Shown here: one piece after another, positions 8,589 through 16,849 of the stretch | Layout: every line of letters begins with the position of its first letter | Position numbering within the stretch: the first letter of the stretch is position 1 | From: Pseudomonadales bacterium | GTDB lineage: Bacteria; Pseudomonadota; Gammaproteobacteria; Pseudomonadales; DC-out160 | Assembly (NCBI GenBank): GCA_019090455.1 | Contig: JAHRWA010000087.1 | Coordinates: 1-38,232, forward strand | Length of the DNA stretch: 38,232 nucleotides | Reading direction: 5' to 3' | Position numbers and translations under genes: made by a program | Notes under the pieces: generated by a model | Told to the model about the DNA's origin: nothing | Seen by the model: the letters and a program-made list of their open reading frames with translations, nothing else | Database searches by the model: none

Positions 8589-8607
8589 TTAAATTTGCAA
8601 CGGAACC
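8589..8607. repeat. IS6-type right terminal repeat, copy B
   Basis: This is the right end of the IS6 element. Read on the minus strand it is GGTTCCGTTGCAAATTTAA, identical over 19 bp to the repeat at 7174. Continuing inward it matches the repeat at 13952 at 23 of 27 positions. Confidence 0.75.
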
Positions 8608-8621
8608 AAACAATTGATATC

Positions 8622-8694
8622 GGCTTTGTTGCGTTAGATTCAAGATATTCATTCTAATATACGATAACCTGATGGTGTTGGATGCGACAAAACC
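8622..8694. repeat. Diverged inverted copy of the IS6 left end
   Basis: Read on the minus strand from 8694, the sequence starts GGTTTTGTCGCATC and matches the IS left end (7934 onward) without gaps for about 72 bases. The match is strong over the first 13 bases and again over the block TTAGAATG.ATAT.TT.AATC, which begins 38 bases in at both ends. It points left, so it looks like the remnant left end of a second, oppositely oriented IS6 copy. Confidence 0.6.
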
Positions 8695-8714
8695 TAAACT
8701 AAGGGAGCTAGTGA

Positions 8715-9113
8715 ATGGGTGCTGCTGTTATCATTTTTTACTTACCTCTGTATCTGTTTTTTTCAATAATTTCGATAGTTTCAGTAAGAAGCATTATCAA
8801 AAATAGGGTGGAGCCTGAATCCACTGATAAATGCATAATCAAATACAAAATTATGGGCTTTATCATTGCAATTATCTTTACCTGGACTCTTATCTGGCTT
8901 GTTCCCACAATAGGTAATATGACATACAGAACAGACTTTGAAGAACAATTTATAGAACCTGTTCTACAGCTTGGGTTAACTCTTATCGCCCCAATTATCC
9001 TTGTTTTAATAACACGCATATTTTTCTTTAAAAAAAGAGGAGAAAAGTATTTTTCAGTTGGTGCTTTGTTATCTACGTTGGTCATGCCATGGATTACATT
9101 TTTGGTTCTGTAG
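8715..9113 (+). CDS. Hypothetical four-helix membrane protein
   Basis: I do not recognise this 132-residue protein. It has four hydrophobic segments at about residues 3-24, 45-66, 83-103 and 110-131, with a short charged loop between the first two (IIKNRVEPESTDKCIIKYK) and a basic stretch before the last. It is therefore likely an inner-membrane protein. The ATG at 8715 has AAGGGAG about seven bases upstream, which supports real translation. It stands alone on the plus strand between the IS6 remnants and the glycosyltransferase cluster, convergent with the latter. It is AT-rich relative to the metabolic genes on the left, in keeping with an acquired segment. Confidence 0.6.
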   Translation: MGAAVIIFYLPLYLFFSIISIVSVRSIIKNRVEPESTDKCIIKYKIMGFIIAIIFTWTLIWLVPTIGNMTYRTDFEEQFIEPVLQLGLTLIAPIILVLITRIFFFKKRGEKYFSVGALLSTLVMPWITFLVL

Positions 9114-9275
9114 AGGCGCTTTAATTTAAATCAACTTCTAAAATGTACAATGTTTTTATAGGCTGGTTGCGACAATCGAGCTCTCGTTTTTAAGGTAAGA
9201 CCTACATTACGAGTCCACGTAACAGCGTAATATCCCCTCCCTTCAGGCTCATTTCTAATTTGGAAAATACTACCT

Positions 9276-10148
9276 CTACGCTAATAGCCTAGCGACTCGT
9301 TTAAATTGATCATCAAAACGCCTTGGGAAAGGCATCACCAGATGTTTTGCGTCTCGTCCTTCCATATCTCTAACGCTATTAAATCCACCGGCTGTTGTTA
9401 CTGAAATCGCTCGGTCAATCAAGTCTTTAGCAGGAAAGTAATTAAGGTGGCGTACCTTGCTGGATAGGTAAGCCGGCCTTAGGGGTGTCACTATAATAAT
9501 GGGGTAGTCACCCCCCTCGGTGCTCGCATATTTCTCTGTCATTAAATAGAGTTGTTCAATTTCATCATCACTGCCAGCGTGAATGACTAAACGATATTTC
9601 AAGGGAAGGTCAATATGATCTGGAATACTAGCAATCGATGTCGATTCCAATTTTAGGGCATGGACCGCCTGACTGCGCTGCGATAGCCAAGAGATATATT
9701 CTGGATCTAAAGACTCTAATGTGAATACGGTATCAAAATAAATTAATTCGTCATTAATACCCAGCGGTATCATTCGTGTATCTCGATACTCATTCCATTT
9801 TAATGCTCTGGAAACCAAATGCTTTTTCTTCGGCTCAAAATCAAGAAACTGCAATTCCCCATACAAGCCCACCGGGAAAACATCGATATACAACTCTTCA
9901 CAGGAGAGCGCAATTAGCTCTTTCTCTATCCAGCGCCCTAAGGCTTCTCGATCATCGAAAACTATTTTGCTTGGTTGAATTAAGTGTATATCTTTCAGGC
10001 GCGGTCCCAGCATTTTATTGAGATCCTTGTATTCAAGAATGGACTCAGTAAAAATGGCAACTGGTTTTTCCAGTTTCAACTGATCTATGATATCTAAGGT
10101 CCTACAAAGGTGGCCCATGCCAGCTCCAAAGGAATAAAAGCAAATCAT
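9276..10148 (-). CDS. GT-B-fold glycosyltransferase-like protein
   Basis: A 290-residue protein that resembles MurG/UDP-glycosyltransferase-type GT-B enzymes. The N-terminus MICFYSFGAGMGHLCRTLDI has the glycine-rich GxGH loop of these enzymes. The C-terminal ISVTTAGGFNSVRDMEGRDAKHLVMPFPRRFDDQ matches the nucleotide-sugar-binding region in layout. It is shorter than MurG (about 355 residues), so it is either a compact or trimmed form. No membrane segment is seen. The ATG at 10148 lies three bases after the preceding glycosyltransferase stop, with AGGAA upstream. It is the last gene of a five-gene minus-strand cluster. Donor and acceptor are unknown. Confidence 0.65.
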   Translation of the reverse strand: MICFYSFGAGMGHLCRTLDIIDQLKLEKPVAIFTESILEYKDLNKMLGPRLKDIHLIQPSKIVFDDREALGRWIEKELIALSCEELYIDVFPVGLYGELQFLDFEPKKKHLVSRALKWNEYRDTRMIPLGINDELIYFDTVFTLESLDPEYISWLSQRSQAVHALKLESTSIASIPDHIDLPLKYRLVIHAGSDDEIEQLYLMTEKYASTEGGDYPIIIVTPLRPAYLSSKVRHLNYFPAKDLIDRAISVTTAGGFNSVRDMEGRDAKHLVMPFPRRFDDQFKRVARLLA

Positions 10149-10151
10149 TCG

Positions 10152-11414
10152 CTATTGTTCCTCGACCACTGGTTGCTCTTCCGCATACTCAGGCGCTGAA
10201 ACTGTCGTCAGCTTTATCCCCCTTTGACCTTCGAAAAAGGCTCGAGTATAGGCCCCTGACTCTTTTTCTACCGTTATATATTCTTCAATATAGATTTTGA
10301 GTTTGGCCGCCAACGCCTTCCATTCTTCATAGTCTCCAGACACCAATGACTCTAAAGCATATCTTAACTGATGAAAGTTTCCTGCTGAAAATAAAACACC
10401 CCTCTTACCCTCTTGCAATACGTCCCTCATCCCTGCGACGTTAGAAGCCAGCACAGGAATTCCAAGAACCCCTGCCTCCAACAATACATTGGGGGTGCCG
10501 TCATAATAGGAAGGGATTGCGATACAATCACAACTTAGGTAATAAGGGATTAATTGGTCGCGGGGTAAAAAAGAAACTAACGTATGGCTTATGCCATTCT
10601 CTTCTTTAGCGAGCCACTCGGAGGTTTCTACACTTAATTCTCCCACAATTAAAAGATGAAGTTTGTGCAACAAACCCGATTTTTTAATTGAATCTAACAG
10701 AAATAATCCACCTTTCTTTTCTTTCAGGTGACCAAACAAGCCAATCACTTTTTTATTGTCAGGGAAATCGGAAGACAACTGACGTGTCAACTCCAAATGG
10801 TGTTTCTCCACTATCCAGTCTTGGCAATCAATTCCGTTGCCTACCCACAAAGCATTGGTTTTAGGAAATAGCTTTTTAATCTTGTTAACTTTATCCGTCG
10901 AGACGCAGAAAACAATTTTGGATGATTCGTAAAGCTCCTGGAGAAATCCTCTTTTCCTAATATCAAATATGCCCGTATCAAAATCATTCCCTCTTACCAT
11001 GGTATAAAGTGGAAGGTCCAACCAACGAGAAAAATTTAACGCTGCAATAGGAGCGTGTTGTGCACCAAACGCAACAATACCGGAATACTCAATGTTATTT
11101 TCAAGTCGATTTTCAACTCGATTCTCAAGCCAATTCCATAGAAGATTTAGTCCATGGGCTGGAGAATCAGATAGAGGCCATCGAAGATTAATCCCTGACA
11201 GACCTTCACTACGAGGGTTGCGGCGGGAGCGTCGAGTCAAATGTAGCAAATCTATGATCAATCCGTTTTGTCGTAGCCCCTCGACAATTCTCTCACAGGA
11301 CTGTGCCATTCCACCGCCATGGGGATAATAATGTTCGGTTAGCCAAAGAAGCCTCGGGCCACTCCCAATGTGATTATTACTATTATTATTACTATTACTG
11401 ATGCTAGCTGTCAT
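10152..11414 (-). CDS. Family GT4 glycosyltransferase
   Basis: The 420-residue protein has the GT4 layout: an N-terminal acceptor domain starting RLLWLTEHYYPHGGGMAQSC, a donor domain starting VIGLFGHLKEKKGGLFLLDSI, and the signature IPSYYDGTPNVLLEAGVLGIPVLAS with the terminal Glu of the nucleotide-sugar motif. It would transfer a sugar from a nucleotide donor in the cytoplasm. The ATG at 11414 overlaps the stop region of the upstream zinc-finger-like gene by 11 bases. Longer in-frame starts up to 11486 would run deep into that gene. Residues 5-13 are a Ser/Asn run encoded by near-trinucleotide repeats. Confidence 0.85.
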   Translation of the reverse strand: MTASISNSNNNSNNHIGSGPRLLWLTEHYYPHGGGMAQSCERIVEGLRQNGLIIDLLHLTRRSRRNPRSEGLSGINLRWPLSDSPAHGLNLLWNWLENRVENRLENNIEYSGIVAFGAQHAPIAALNFSRWLDLPLYTMVRGNDFDTGIFDIRKRGFLQELYESSKIVFCVSTDKVNKIKKLFPKTNALWVGNGIDCQDWIVEKHHLELTRQLSSDFPDNKKVIGLFGHLKEKKGGLFLLDSIKKSGLLHKLHLLIVGELSVETSEWLAKEENGISHTLVSFLPRDQLIPYYLSCDCIAIPSYYDGTPNVLLEAGVLGIPVLASNVAGMRDVLQEGKRGVLFSAGNFHQLRYALESLVSGDYEEWKALAAKLKIYIEEYITVEKESGAYTRAFFEGQRGIKLTTVSAPEYAEEQPVVEEQ

Positions 11415-11757
11415 AAAACAACTCATCCGGGGAGTCAGCCATATCCGCAATACTGGCGAGTTCCACATCAAATGCGCGAATATCATAGGAAGAATAATAT
11501 TCGGAGATAGATTTACCCAAATAAATTGGTTTATATTCTTTGTCCTTCATCATAGTGTCTCTAATACTATAAGATTGGACTAAGGGGTCTTTAATTTCAT
11601 CGGTATTTTTCTTCTTTGCGACACATTCTAAACAAAAATGATTCGATTTTGGTTGATGCTCTAGACAGAGTTTTCTTCCACAATCATCACATTGCTGGGC
11701 GGATTCTTTCGGACAATCGTACAAGGTAAAAAAACCTCTTTTAGCCTGGCAAATCAT
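11404..11757 (-). CDS. Hypothetical zinc-finger-like protein
   Basis: I do not recognise the full protein. The first 45 of 117 residues hold nine likely metal ligands: C3, C15, C23, C26, C31, H34, H40, C42 and C45. The CxxC, CxxH, HxCxxC spacing recalls B-box or AN1-type cross-brace zinc folds. The rest is polar with no membrane segment. The start overlaps the stop of the upstream membrane-protein gene (ATGA, four bases), and its own end overlaps the downstream GT4 start, so it is embedded in the operon and probably translated in step with its neighbours. A role in assembling or controlling the glycosyltransferases is a guess from position only. Confidence 0.6.
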   Translation of the reverse strand: MICQAKRGFFTLYDCPKESAQQCDDCGRKLCLEHQPKSNHFCLECVAKKKNTDEIKDPLVQSYSIRDTMMKDKEYKPIYLGKSISEYYSSYDIRAFDVELASIADMADSPDELFYDS

Positions 11758-12623
11758 ATGGCGACTCCCTGCTTACAGGTTAAATACTGATAGGGTCCTT
11801 CTACAGCGCTAAGCATATCAGCTCGATCTATCGTTGCAGTTTTTCCTAATTCCGTTTGCTTTAAAACACTTCGGAATGTGATTTTATTCTCACCCACTTT
11901 TACTTTCCCTAATGACGATGGTAATTCGTGCTCGTTTCGATTGAGGCTATAGAGTGCTTTGTTAAAACTGACTTCGGTATAGACTTTTCTTTTGAGTTTC
12001 ACTTTTGTCTTTGTTTTGCCGCGAGCGTTAGTCCTAGTTCTCTTGCGAATTTTATCGACGACTTTCCACGTCAACTTTGTTTGGTCTAAAAAGGTAGAGC
12101 TTAGCTCCAACACTTCGTATTCGTAATAAACATCGTTACCTTTCTTAAGCACGCTATTGTTATCAGCAGCAGGCATTATCTCTTTTTTATGCATTTTCTT
12201 TGCAAAATTTATATTGAGCATAATAGGTTTTTTGTTGCCGACCTCGAGAGAAAGAACATGCAACAATGGATACAGAACCTCTCTAATATTATTATTAATA
12301 TCATTTTTGTGGAGTCTCTTAAGCAAAACTCCACAAATTAATAGGAAGGTGCCCATCACACTGTAAAACATTGTTGTAGCGTAAGTATTACCTAGCGTAG
12401 GTAGAATAAAAAAAGAAAGGAATACCAAAATGCCGGAGGCGATCAGAATAGTCCAAAGAGGTTTTCGAGCTTGATCACTATTTTCATCGAATTCACATAA
12501 AGGTTCAAAAAATCGAATCCATTGACGTGCCGACATTTTGGACTGGATACCACTATTAGCAATGAATTGTTTCTGTGGCCCACTCAATTGTCGATACAGC
12601 TTCAAAGTTTTAATTAGCGTCAT
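11754..12623 (-). CDS. Hypothetical membrane-anchored protein
   Basis: Unrecognised 289-residue protein. Two transmembrane helices are visible at about residues 54-77 (LWTILIASGILVFLSFFILP) and 80-102, followed by a 180-residue soluble domain that is rich in beta-type sequence and has a very basic loop (RKRTRTNARGKTKTKVKLKR, about residue 195-215). That basic patch would suit contact with lipid headgroups or nucleic acid. The ATG at 12623 was chosen because AGGA lies eight bases upstream; the ATG at 12632 overlaps that site. It overlaps the zinc-finger-like gene by four bases and lies 53 bases after the first GT4 gene. Confidence 0.6.
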   Translation of the reverse strand: MTLIKTLKLYRQLSGPQKQFIANSGIQSKMSARQWIRFFEPLCEFDENSDQARKPLWTILIASGILVFLSFFILPTLGNTYATTMFYSVMGTFLLICGVLLKRLHKNDINNNIREVLYPLLHVLSLEVGNKKPIMLNINFAKKMHKKEIMPAADNNSVLKKGNDVYYEYEVLELSSTFLDQTKLTWKVVDKIRKRTRTNARGKTKTKVKLKRKVYTEVSFNKALYSLNRNEHELPSSLGKVKVGENKITFRSVLKQTELGKTATIDRADMLSAVEGPYQYLTCKQGVAI

Positions 12624-12676
12624 TTTAAACATCCTTGATTAGTAGAGGTACATTTAGCGCTACCGTACTCATTGAC

Positions 12677-13882
12677 TTATTCCGTAATCATTTCCCTGTA
12701 CAGTGTTTGCAATTGAGTTGTCGCAGACTCCCAACTAAAATGATTCGTAACCCTCTCAACACATTTTTTCGCCATAGCCTCTCTCTTCAAAGGCGCATCT
12801 AACAGTAGACGGGTTGCCCTTGCGATATCGGTTGGGCGATTAGCTCTTATCAACCTTCCATGGTTACCATCCCTCATAAGTTCTCTAACAACAGGAAGAT
12901 CTGTGGCGACTACCGGTGTTCCAGCTGCTAGAGATTCAAGAATTTTAAGGGGGCAACAACCTTGATTGATATTGCGTTCACAATCTGTCAATGGCGCTAC
13001 TGACAATTCTGCGTGGGTAACCCAACACTGTAGTTCAGTTTTATCTAAAGCGAATTTCCAATGCACTTTATTGTCTATGCCCAATTTCGAACACAGTTTC
13101 TGGTAGGACTTCGCTATCCTATTATGCTTAGCTGCACAAACAACCAGCTCTAGGTTTTCTATATCAGCAAGTAAAGGCAGCGCTCGAAGAAGATCATCAA
13201 TGCCCTGCCACTGTTGCAGCGCACCAAAATAAATAAGATACCGAGAAGGTGCGTTACTGGGTCTGGGTAAGTTAGCGGCGGGAATATCGGCGCCATTGGG
13301 TATGACCGCTATTTTATCGGGAGAAATATTTCGTTTGATCAAATTCTCCTTTATGGTTTTAGAGGGAACAACAATTTTGTCAACTTCCTCTAAACACAGC
13401 TGTTCTTGGTGACGAATTTTACTCAAAGTCTCCGGTGCGATATGTGGATAAGCATAAGGTAATTCAATCGAAGGTAAACCGTTCACTTCGTAGAGAGTAC
13501 AGAACGCCGCCCCAGTGGATTGTTTGAAATTTAATATCGCCAATGCGCTCCACGGATCTCTAAAATGGCAAATTTTTAAATCAGCACTAGAAGCTTTATT
13601 GGATACTCTGGCATTTTCTGTCAACAGCTGAGTGAGCTGATTTCCAAATGCGAGGGCGCGTTCCAAATAGTTACTCATTGGCTGACTAAATCGATGTATC
13701 TGAAATCCGTCTTCTAGCTGATAGGAAGGTAGCCCCTCTCCTCCCAACACATAGAGGCATCCTCCACCCTGGGTTTCAAACAGCGTTTTTGCCATATGCT
13801 CAATGTGAATTGCTGCACCCTTCGGCGCAGGAAATGTATCGAAAGCAGAATATAATGATTGGAATTCTTGCATTGCTTGCAT
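12677..13882 (-). CDS. Family GT4 glycosyltransferase
   Basis: A 401-residue GT4 enzyme. The N-terminal SLYSAFDTFPAPKGAAIHIEHMAK resembles GT4 proteins that begin with a Gly-Ala-x-x-His acceptor loop. The donor domain starts RYLIYFGALQQWQGIDDLL and carries CCPLKILESLAAGTPVVATD with the conserved Lys and Glu. It is the first gene of the five-gene cluster. The start is ATG at 13882 or the ATG three codons later; neither has a strong ribosome binding site, and the usual first beta-strand seems short, so the N-terminus may have been trimmed. The IS6-type repeat at 13952 lies 70 bases upstream. Confidence 0.85.
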   Translation of the reverse strand: MQAMQEFQSLYSAFDTFPAPKGAAIHIEHMAKTLFETQGGGCLYVLGGEGLPSYQLEDGFQIHRFSQPMSNYLERALAFGNQLTQLLTENARVSNKASSADLKICHFRDPWSALAILNFKQSTGAAFCTLYEVNGLPSIELPYAYPHIAPETLSKIRHQEQLCLEEVDKIVVPSKTIKENLIKRNISPDKIAVIPNGADIPAANLPRPSNAPSRYLIYFGALQQWQGIDDLLRALPLLADIENLELVVCAAKHNRIAKSYQKLCSKLGIDNKVHWKFALDKTELQCWVTHAELSVAPLTDCERNINQGCCPLKILESLAAGTPVVATDLPVVRELMRDGNHGRLIRANRPTDIARATRLLLDAPLKREAMAKKCVERVTNHFSWESATTQLQTLYREMITE

Positions 13883-13951
13883 CTTAGCTTAGTCGCTTTC
13901 CAACGTCGTGAAAATTACATTGAATCTAACGAAGCAGAATAATTCATGATC

Positions 13952-13978
13952 AGTTCTGTCGCAAATTTTAATTTCGAC
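13952..13978. repeat. Solitary IS6-type terminal repeat, copy C
   Basis: GTTCTGTCGCAAATTTTAAT and the following TTCGAC match the right end of the IS6 element at 8581-8607 in 23 of 27 positions. It faces right, and no transposase follows it. Together with the ends at 8607 and 8694 it brackets the glycosyltransferase cluster. Confidence 0.6.
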
Positions 13979-14010
13979 TCTAAAGCTAGAGAGGTGATTT
14001 TTGGTTTGAA

Positions 14011-14898
14011 TTAATAGTAAATTAAAAGAGTAATAACGCTAAGTGCAATCAAAGCAATACCGAAAGTTTCCTTTGCTGATACTCTTTCGGAGAAATAAAA
14101 ACGACTAATGATAAATATCAAAACAAATTCAATCTGTCCTAGCGTTTTGACCACGGCAACACTTTGAAGACTCATGGCGCTAAACCAACCGATCGAACCG
14201 GCGATACTCGTTATCCCGATAAAAAAACAGGCAGAGTTTTTCTTTGTCATTAATCGAATTTGACTTGGCTCTGTCATGAAGGTCCAAGTGCCGCAGATTA
14301 AGGTTTGTAGGCTCACAACAGCGACTAAGGTGATAGCGGCGCTGGATAAAGCGGGCGAGTTTAGTGATAAGCTCGCTTCTCTTATCCATATCGATGTTAG
14401 GCCAAAGCCTAGGCCAGCGATCAAGCCATATTGAATGCTTTTGTTTTGGGTCAAGTCCGCGAAATTCATTTCCCAATCACTGGCGATCAACGCGCCGACG
14501 ACACCGATGAAGACAGCGGCGTAAGCCAGAAAAGTTAATTTTTCAGAGAAAAAACAAGCGCCAATTATGGCTGCCATCAAGGCTTCCGTTTTGGCTAACG
14601 CAGTGCCCACAGCGAAATTTTTAATGCTTAAGGCTTTCACTAAAAATACGGTTGCCAATATTTGGGCGATGGCAGCGGAACAAACCCAAAGAGCAAAGGT
14701 GGTGTGTAACGACGGGACGTTAGTTTTCGAAAAGTAAAAAATAGCGATGACATAAAGCCAAGCGAAAGGCAGGCCATATAAAAATCGTACCAACGTGGTG
14801 GTTTGTGCCGATAAGCTTTGCGCTATTTTTTTCTGGCCTGCAGTACGAAAGGACTGCATGACCACAGCGAGAACTGTAAATAATATCCAGGTTTCCAT
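14011..14898 (-). CDS. EamA/DMT-family transporter
   Basis: A 295-residue inner-membrane protein with about ten hydrophobic helices in two similar halves, the drug/metabolite transporter layout. The first half has AVGTALAKTEALMAAIIGACFFSEKLT and the second has AVVKTLGQIEFVLIFIISRFYFSERVS, the matching helix-9-like EamA signature in each repeat. Direction and substrate cannot be told. The ATG at 14898 gives the standard N-terminus; a TTG at 14934 is possible. It starts 46 bases after the M19 dipeptidase stop on the same strand, so the two may be co-transcribed, which would suit export or uptake of dipeptide products. That link is inference. Confidence 0.8.
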   Translation of the reverse strand: METWILFTVLAVVMQSFRTAGQKKIAQSLSAQTTTLVRFLYGLPFAWLYVIAIFYFSKTNVPSLHTTFALWVCSAAIAQILATVFLVKALSIKNFAVGTALAKTEALMAAIIGACFFSEKLTFLAYAAVFIGVVGALIASDWEMNFADLTQNKSIQYGLIAGLGFGLTSIWIREASLSLNSPALSSAAITLVAVVSLQTLICGTWTFMTEPSQIRLMTKKNSACFFIGITSIAGSIGWFSAMSLQSVAVVKTLGQIEFVLIFIISRFYFSERVSAKETFGIALIALSVITLLIYY

Positions 14899-14944
14899 TT
14901 GCGCAATATACAAATTTGGCAGACTAAAAACCAATTCATATTAT

Positions 14945-16126
14945 CTATGTAGAGTATTCCTGTGAGTTATACGTGGCTTTAAATAGCCTGGTAAAATTTC
15001 CCCCCAGTAGTTTTGCAGCTTCTTCTTCGTGCATGCCTCGTTGGAGTAAAGTACCTGCCAGTAGCGGTAATCTCAAATAGGTATCAAATACGGGTTTGTA
15101 GGTGGCATCCATATCGGTGCCGAGGGAGACGTGATTAATGCCGAGGTCATCCACGGTTCGAAATATTTGATCGATGTAGTCGTCAAGGGTGCTTAATCCT
15201 ATTCCCGCAGGCCATGCGCCAATGATGCCACCTGTTTCGGCAATTCCCTTCGCGTCTTCAAAATCGATAAATCGGTTGCTATCGAATCCGCTTCTGCGAA
15301 TGGCGGTATGGGAATTCATCACGGGTTTTTCTGTTATTTCTAAGACCTTTAAAGCGGTGTTTTTTTCCATATGGGCGAGATCTATTATCATTCCCTTTTT
15401 GTTCATCGCACGGACTAATGAATGCCCGAAGGGGGTTAGCGTCTTGTGCCGGGGAGGCTCAGTTTGTATGTCGCCGACTTCATTAATATGGTAGTGGACT
15501 AGCGTCATGCTACGTATGCCATCCTGATAACATTGATCGAAATTCTCTAAGCTACCTTCCAAAAAATCAGCGCCTTCAGAGGTAAAAAACGCGCCTATCC
15601 TATGTGATTTCTTTGCTTTAATAATGTCATCCGGTTTTAATATTGCGATGACAGATTGATTCTTTAATAGTGCTTGTAGCGTGGCTATTTGAATCTGATA
15701 GCTCTGCCATGCCTCTCCTTCTTTATATTCACGGGTTGCTTTTAAGCCCTGTTTGGTTAAGTCCAATAATTGAAAATCGGCAACAGTGGCAAAACTGGCC
15801 ATGCTTAGACCGCCAGTGATCATGTCTTGAATCGTGTTTTGTTCGAAGCTGCCTAGTGCAGAATAGAGCGTTAGATTGGGGCTGAGATGTTCGCCGCGTT
15901 TAACAAAAGAGCGACCGGGATGGGCGTGTATATCAACGGAAATATGCTTGTTTAAGAAATTACGCCCCCTTTCCAATGTTTTCTCATCCACAGCGAAGCC
16001 GATTGGGGCTTTCTTTGAAGATAAGTACCAGCCCATGGCTCCGCTTGCAGCGAGTAGAGTCGAGCCTGCCATTAAGATCTTGCGCCGCGTAATAAGTGTG
16101 TTGTTCTCATGGGTTTCGTTTCGCAC
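14945..16126 (-). CDS. Exported membrane dipeptidase (peptidase family M19)
   Basis: Family M19 enzymes are zinc dipeptidases that cleave short peptides, often outside the cytoplasm. In this 393-residue protein the metal-site motifs are VDIHAHPG (about residues 64-71), TSEGADF, LVHYHINEVGD, IIDLAHM and NSHTAIR, in family order. The N-terminus has TRRKILMAGSTLLAASGA, a twin-arginine signal followed by a hydrophobic stretch, so export by Tat is likely. The start is a GTG at 16126 with only a weak ribosome binding site. M19 genes are often found close to PQQ genes, as here. A role in clearing PqqA fragments is possible but not shown. Confidence 0.85.
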   Translation of the reverse strand: MRNETHENNTLITRRKILMAGSTLLAASGAMGWYLSSKKAPIGFAVDEKTLERGRNFLNKHISVDIHAHPGRSFVKRGEHLSPNLTLYSALGSFEQNTIQDMITGGLSMASFATVADFQLLDLTKQGLKATREYKEGEAWQSYQIQIATLQALLKNQSVIAILKPDDIIKAKKSHRIGAFFTSEGADFLEGSLENFDQCYQDGIRSMTLVHYHINEVGDIQTEPPRHKTLTPFGHSLVRAMNKKGMIIDLAHMEKNTALKVLEITEKPVMNSHTAIRRSGFDSNRFIDFEDAKGIAETGGIIGAWPAGIGLSTLDDYIDQIFRTVDDLGINHVSLGTDMDATYKPVFDTYLRLPLLAGTLLQRGMHEEEAAKLLGGNFTRLFKATYNSQEYST

Positions 16127-16280
16127 TGATTAGCAAGTCCTGTGAATGTGGGGGGAATGACGGTGTATCGAAGAAAGGTGAAAATATAATATGCTGAACA
16201 GGTGCTTGCAATAACCCTTTGTGATTAACTGGCTCTCGGGTTCAACATGAAGATCTACTTCAAGAAATAAGGTGATGACT

Positions 16281-16793
16281 ATGCGTAAACCACCAATGGC
16301 AAGTAACGCCTCAGGTAAATTGATTCTAGTATTGTTAGCGCTAATGCTTATTTTTAATGTGATTATTTTCCCTTCATTGACGGCAGGCACAACAATGGTG
16401 CCACTAGATCTTCAGTTTGCCTATACGCCGGAGCGGGCTTATGAATTGATTGAATCTTACGGTGACGAGATGCGATGGAAGTATGCCATCGGTGAAATGA
16501 CGATAGATGTTGCGTACCCAGTTGTGTATACCTTGTTTATGAGCATTGCTTTAATGCTACTTTTTCCTGCTAACTGGAAATTAGCGTGGCTGCCGTACTC
16601 GATATTTGTCTTCGATATATTTGAAAACACCGGGATTGTAACTTTGCTTCTCAACCACCCCAATCAGTTAAATGCCATCGCATGGTGTACGAGTTTTTTC
16701 TCTAGTGTGAAGTGGGTGATGGTTCTTGTTGTTACGCTGATTATTCTTTTTGGGTTGTTTCAAAAGTTTAAGTCGAGGGGGCAGGGGTCATAG
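16281..16793 (+). CDS. Hypothetical four-helix membrane protein
   Basis: I do not recognise this 170-residue protein. It has an N-terminal helix (LILVLLALMLIFNVIIFPSL), a 50-residue polar segment likely on the outer face (LQFAYTPERAYELIESYGDE), then three more helices at about residues 73-93, 98-123 and 132-160. The ATG at 16281 was preferred because AAGG lies close upstream; a GTG and an ATG just before it in the same frame are alternatives. It is divergent from the M19 dipeptidase and is followed 56 bases later by the ABM-domain gene. It ends with a short basic tail. Confidence 0.65.
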   Translation: MRKPPMASNASGKLILVLLALMLIFNVIIFPSLTAGTTMVPLDLQFAYTPERAYELIESYGDEMRWKYAIGEMTIDVAYPVVYTLFMSIALMLLFPANWKLAWLPYSIFVFDIFENTGIVTLLLNHPNQLNAIAWCTSFFSSVKWVMVLVVTLIILFGLFQKFKSRGQGS

Positions 16794-16849
16794 GGCGGGC
16801 TCTTTTTTAATGGTTACTATTTTTATCAACGTCGGTGGAGTTTGTCAGT

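Larger units (their letters stand above)
7934..8607 (+). mobile_element. IS6-family insertion sequence, internally deleted
   Basis: The element is bounded by IS6-type ends: GGTTCTGTCGCAT at 7934 and, on the opposite strand, GGTTCCGTTGCAA ending at 8607 (10 of 13 bases identical). It contains one transposase gene, 77 bases from the left end and 54 bases from the right end, as usual for the family. At 674 bp it is shorter than the roughly 800 bp typical of IS6 members, which matches the two segments missing from its transposase. The 8-bp flanks (TGATGCTG and AAACAATT) do not match, so no target duplication is visible. Confidence 0.75.

Noticed and set aside
7926..8615. Target-site duplication around the IS6 element
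   Set aside because: The 8-bp flanks TGATGCTG and AAACAATT do not match; flanks of the 7174/8607 and 7934/8694 pairs do not match either.
9166..9178. GGTTGCGACAATC, which looks a little like an inverted IS6-type end
   Set aside because: Only the TGTCGCAA core fits and there is no extended match to the other ends.
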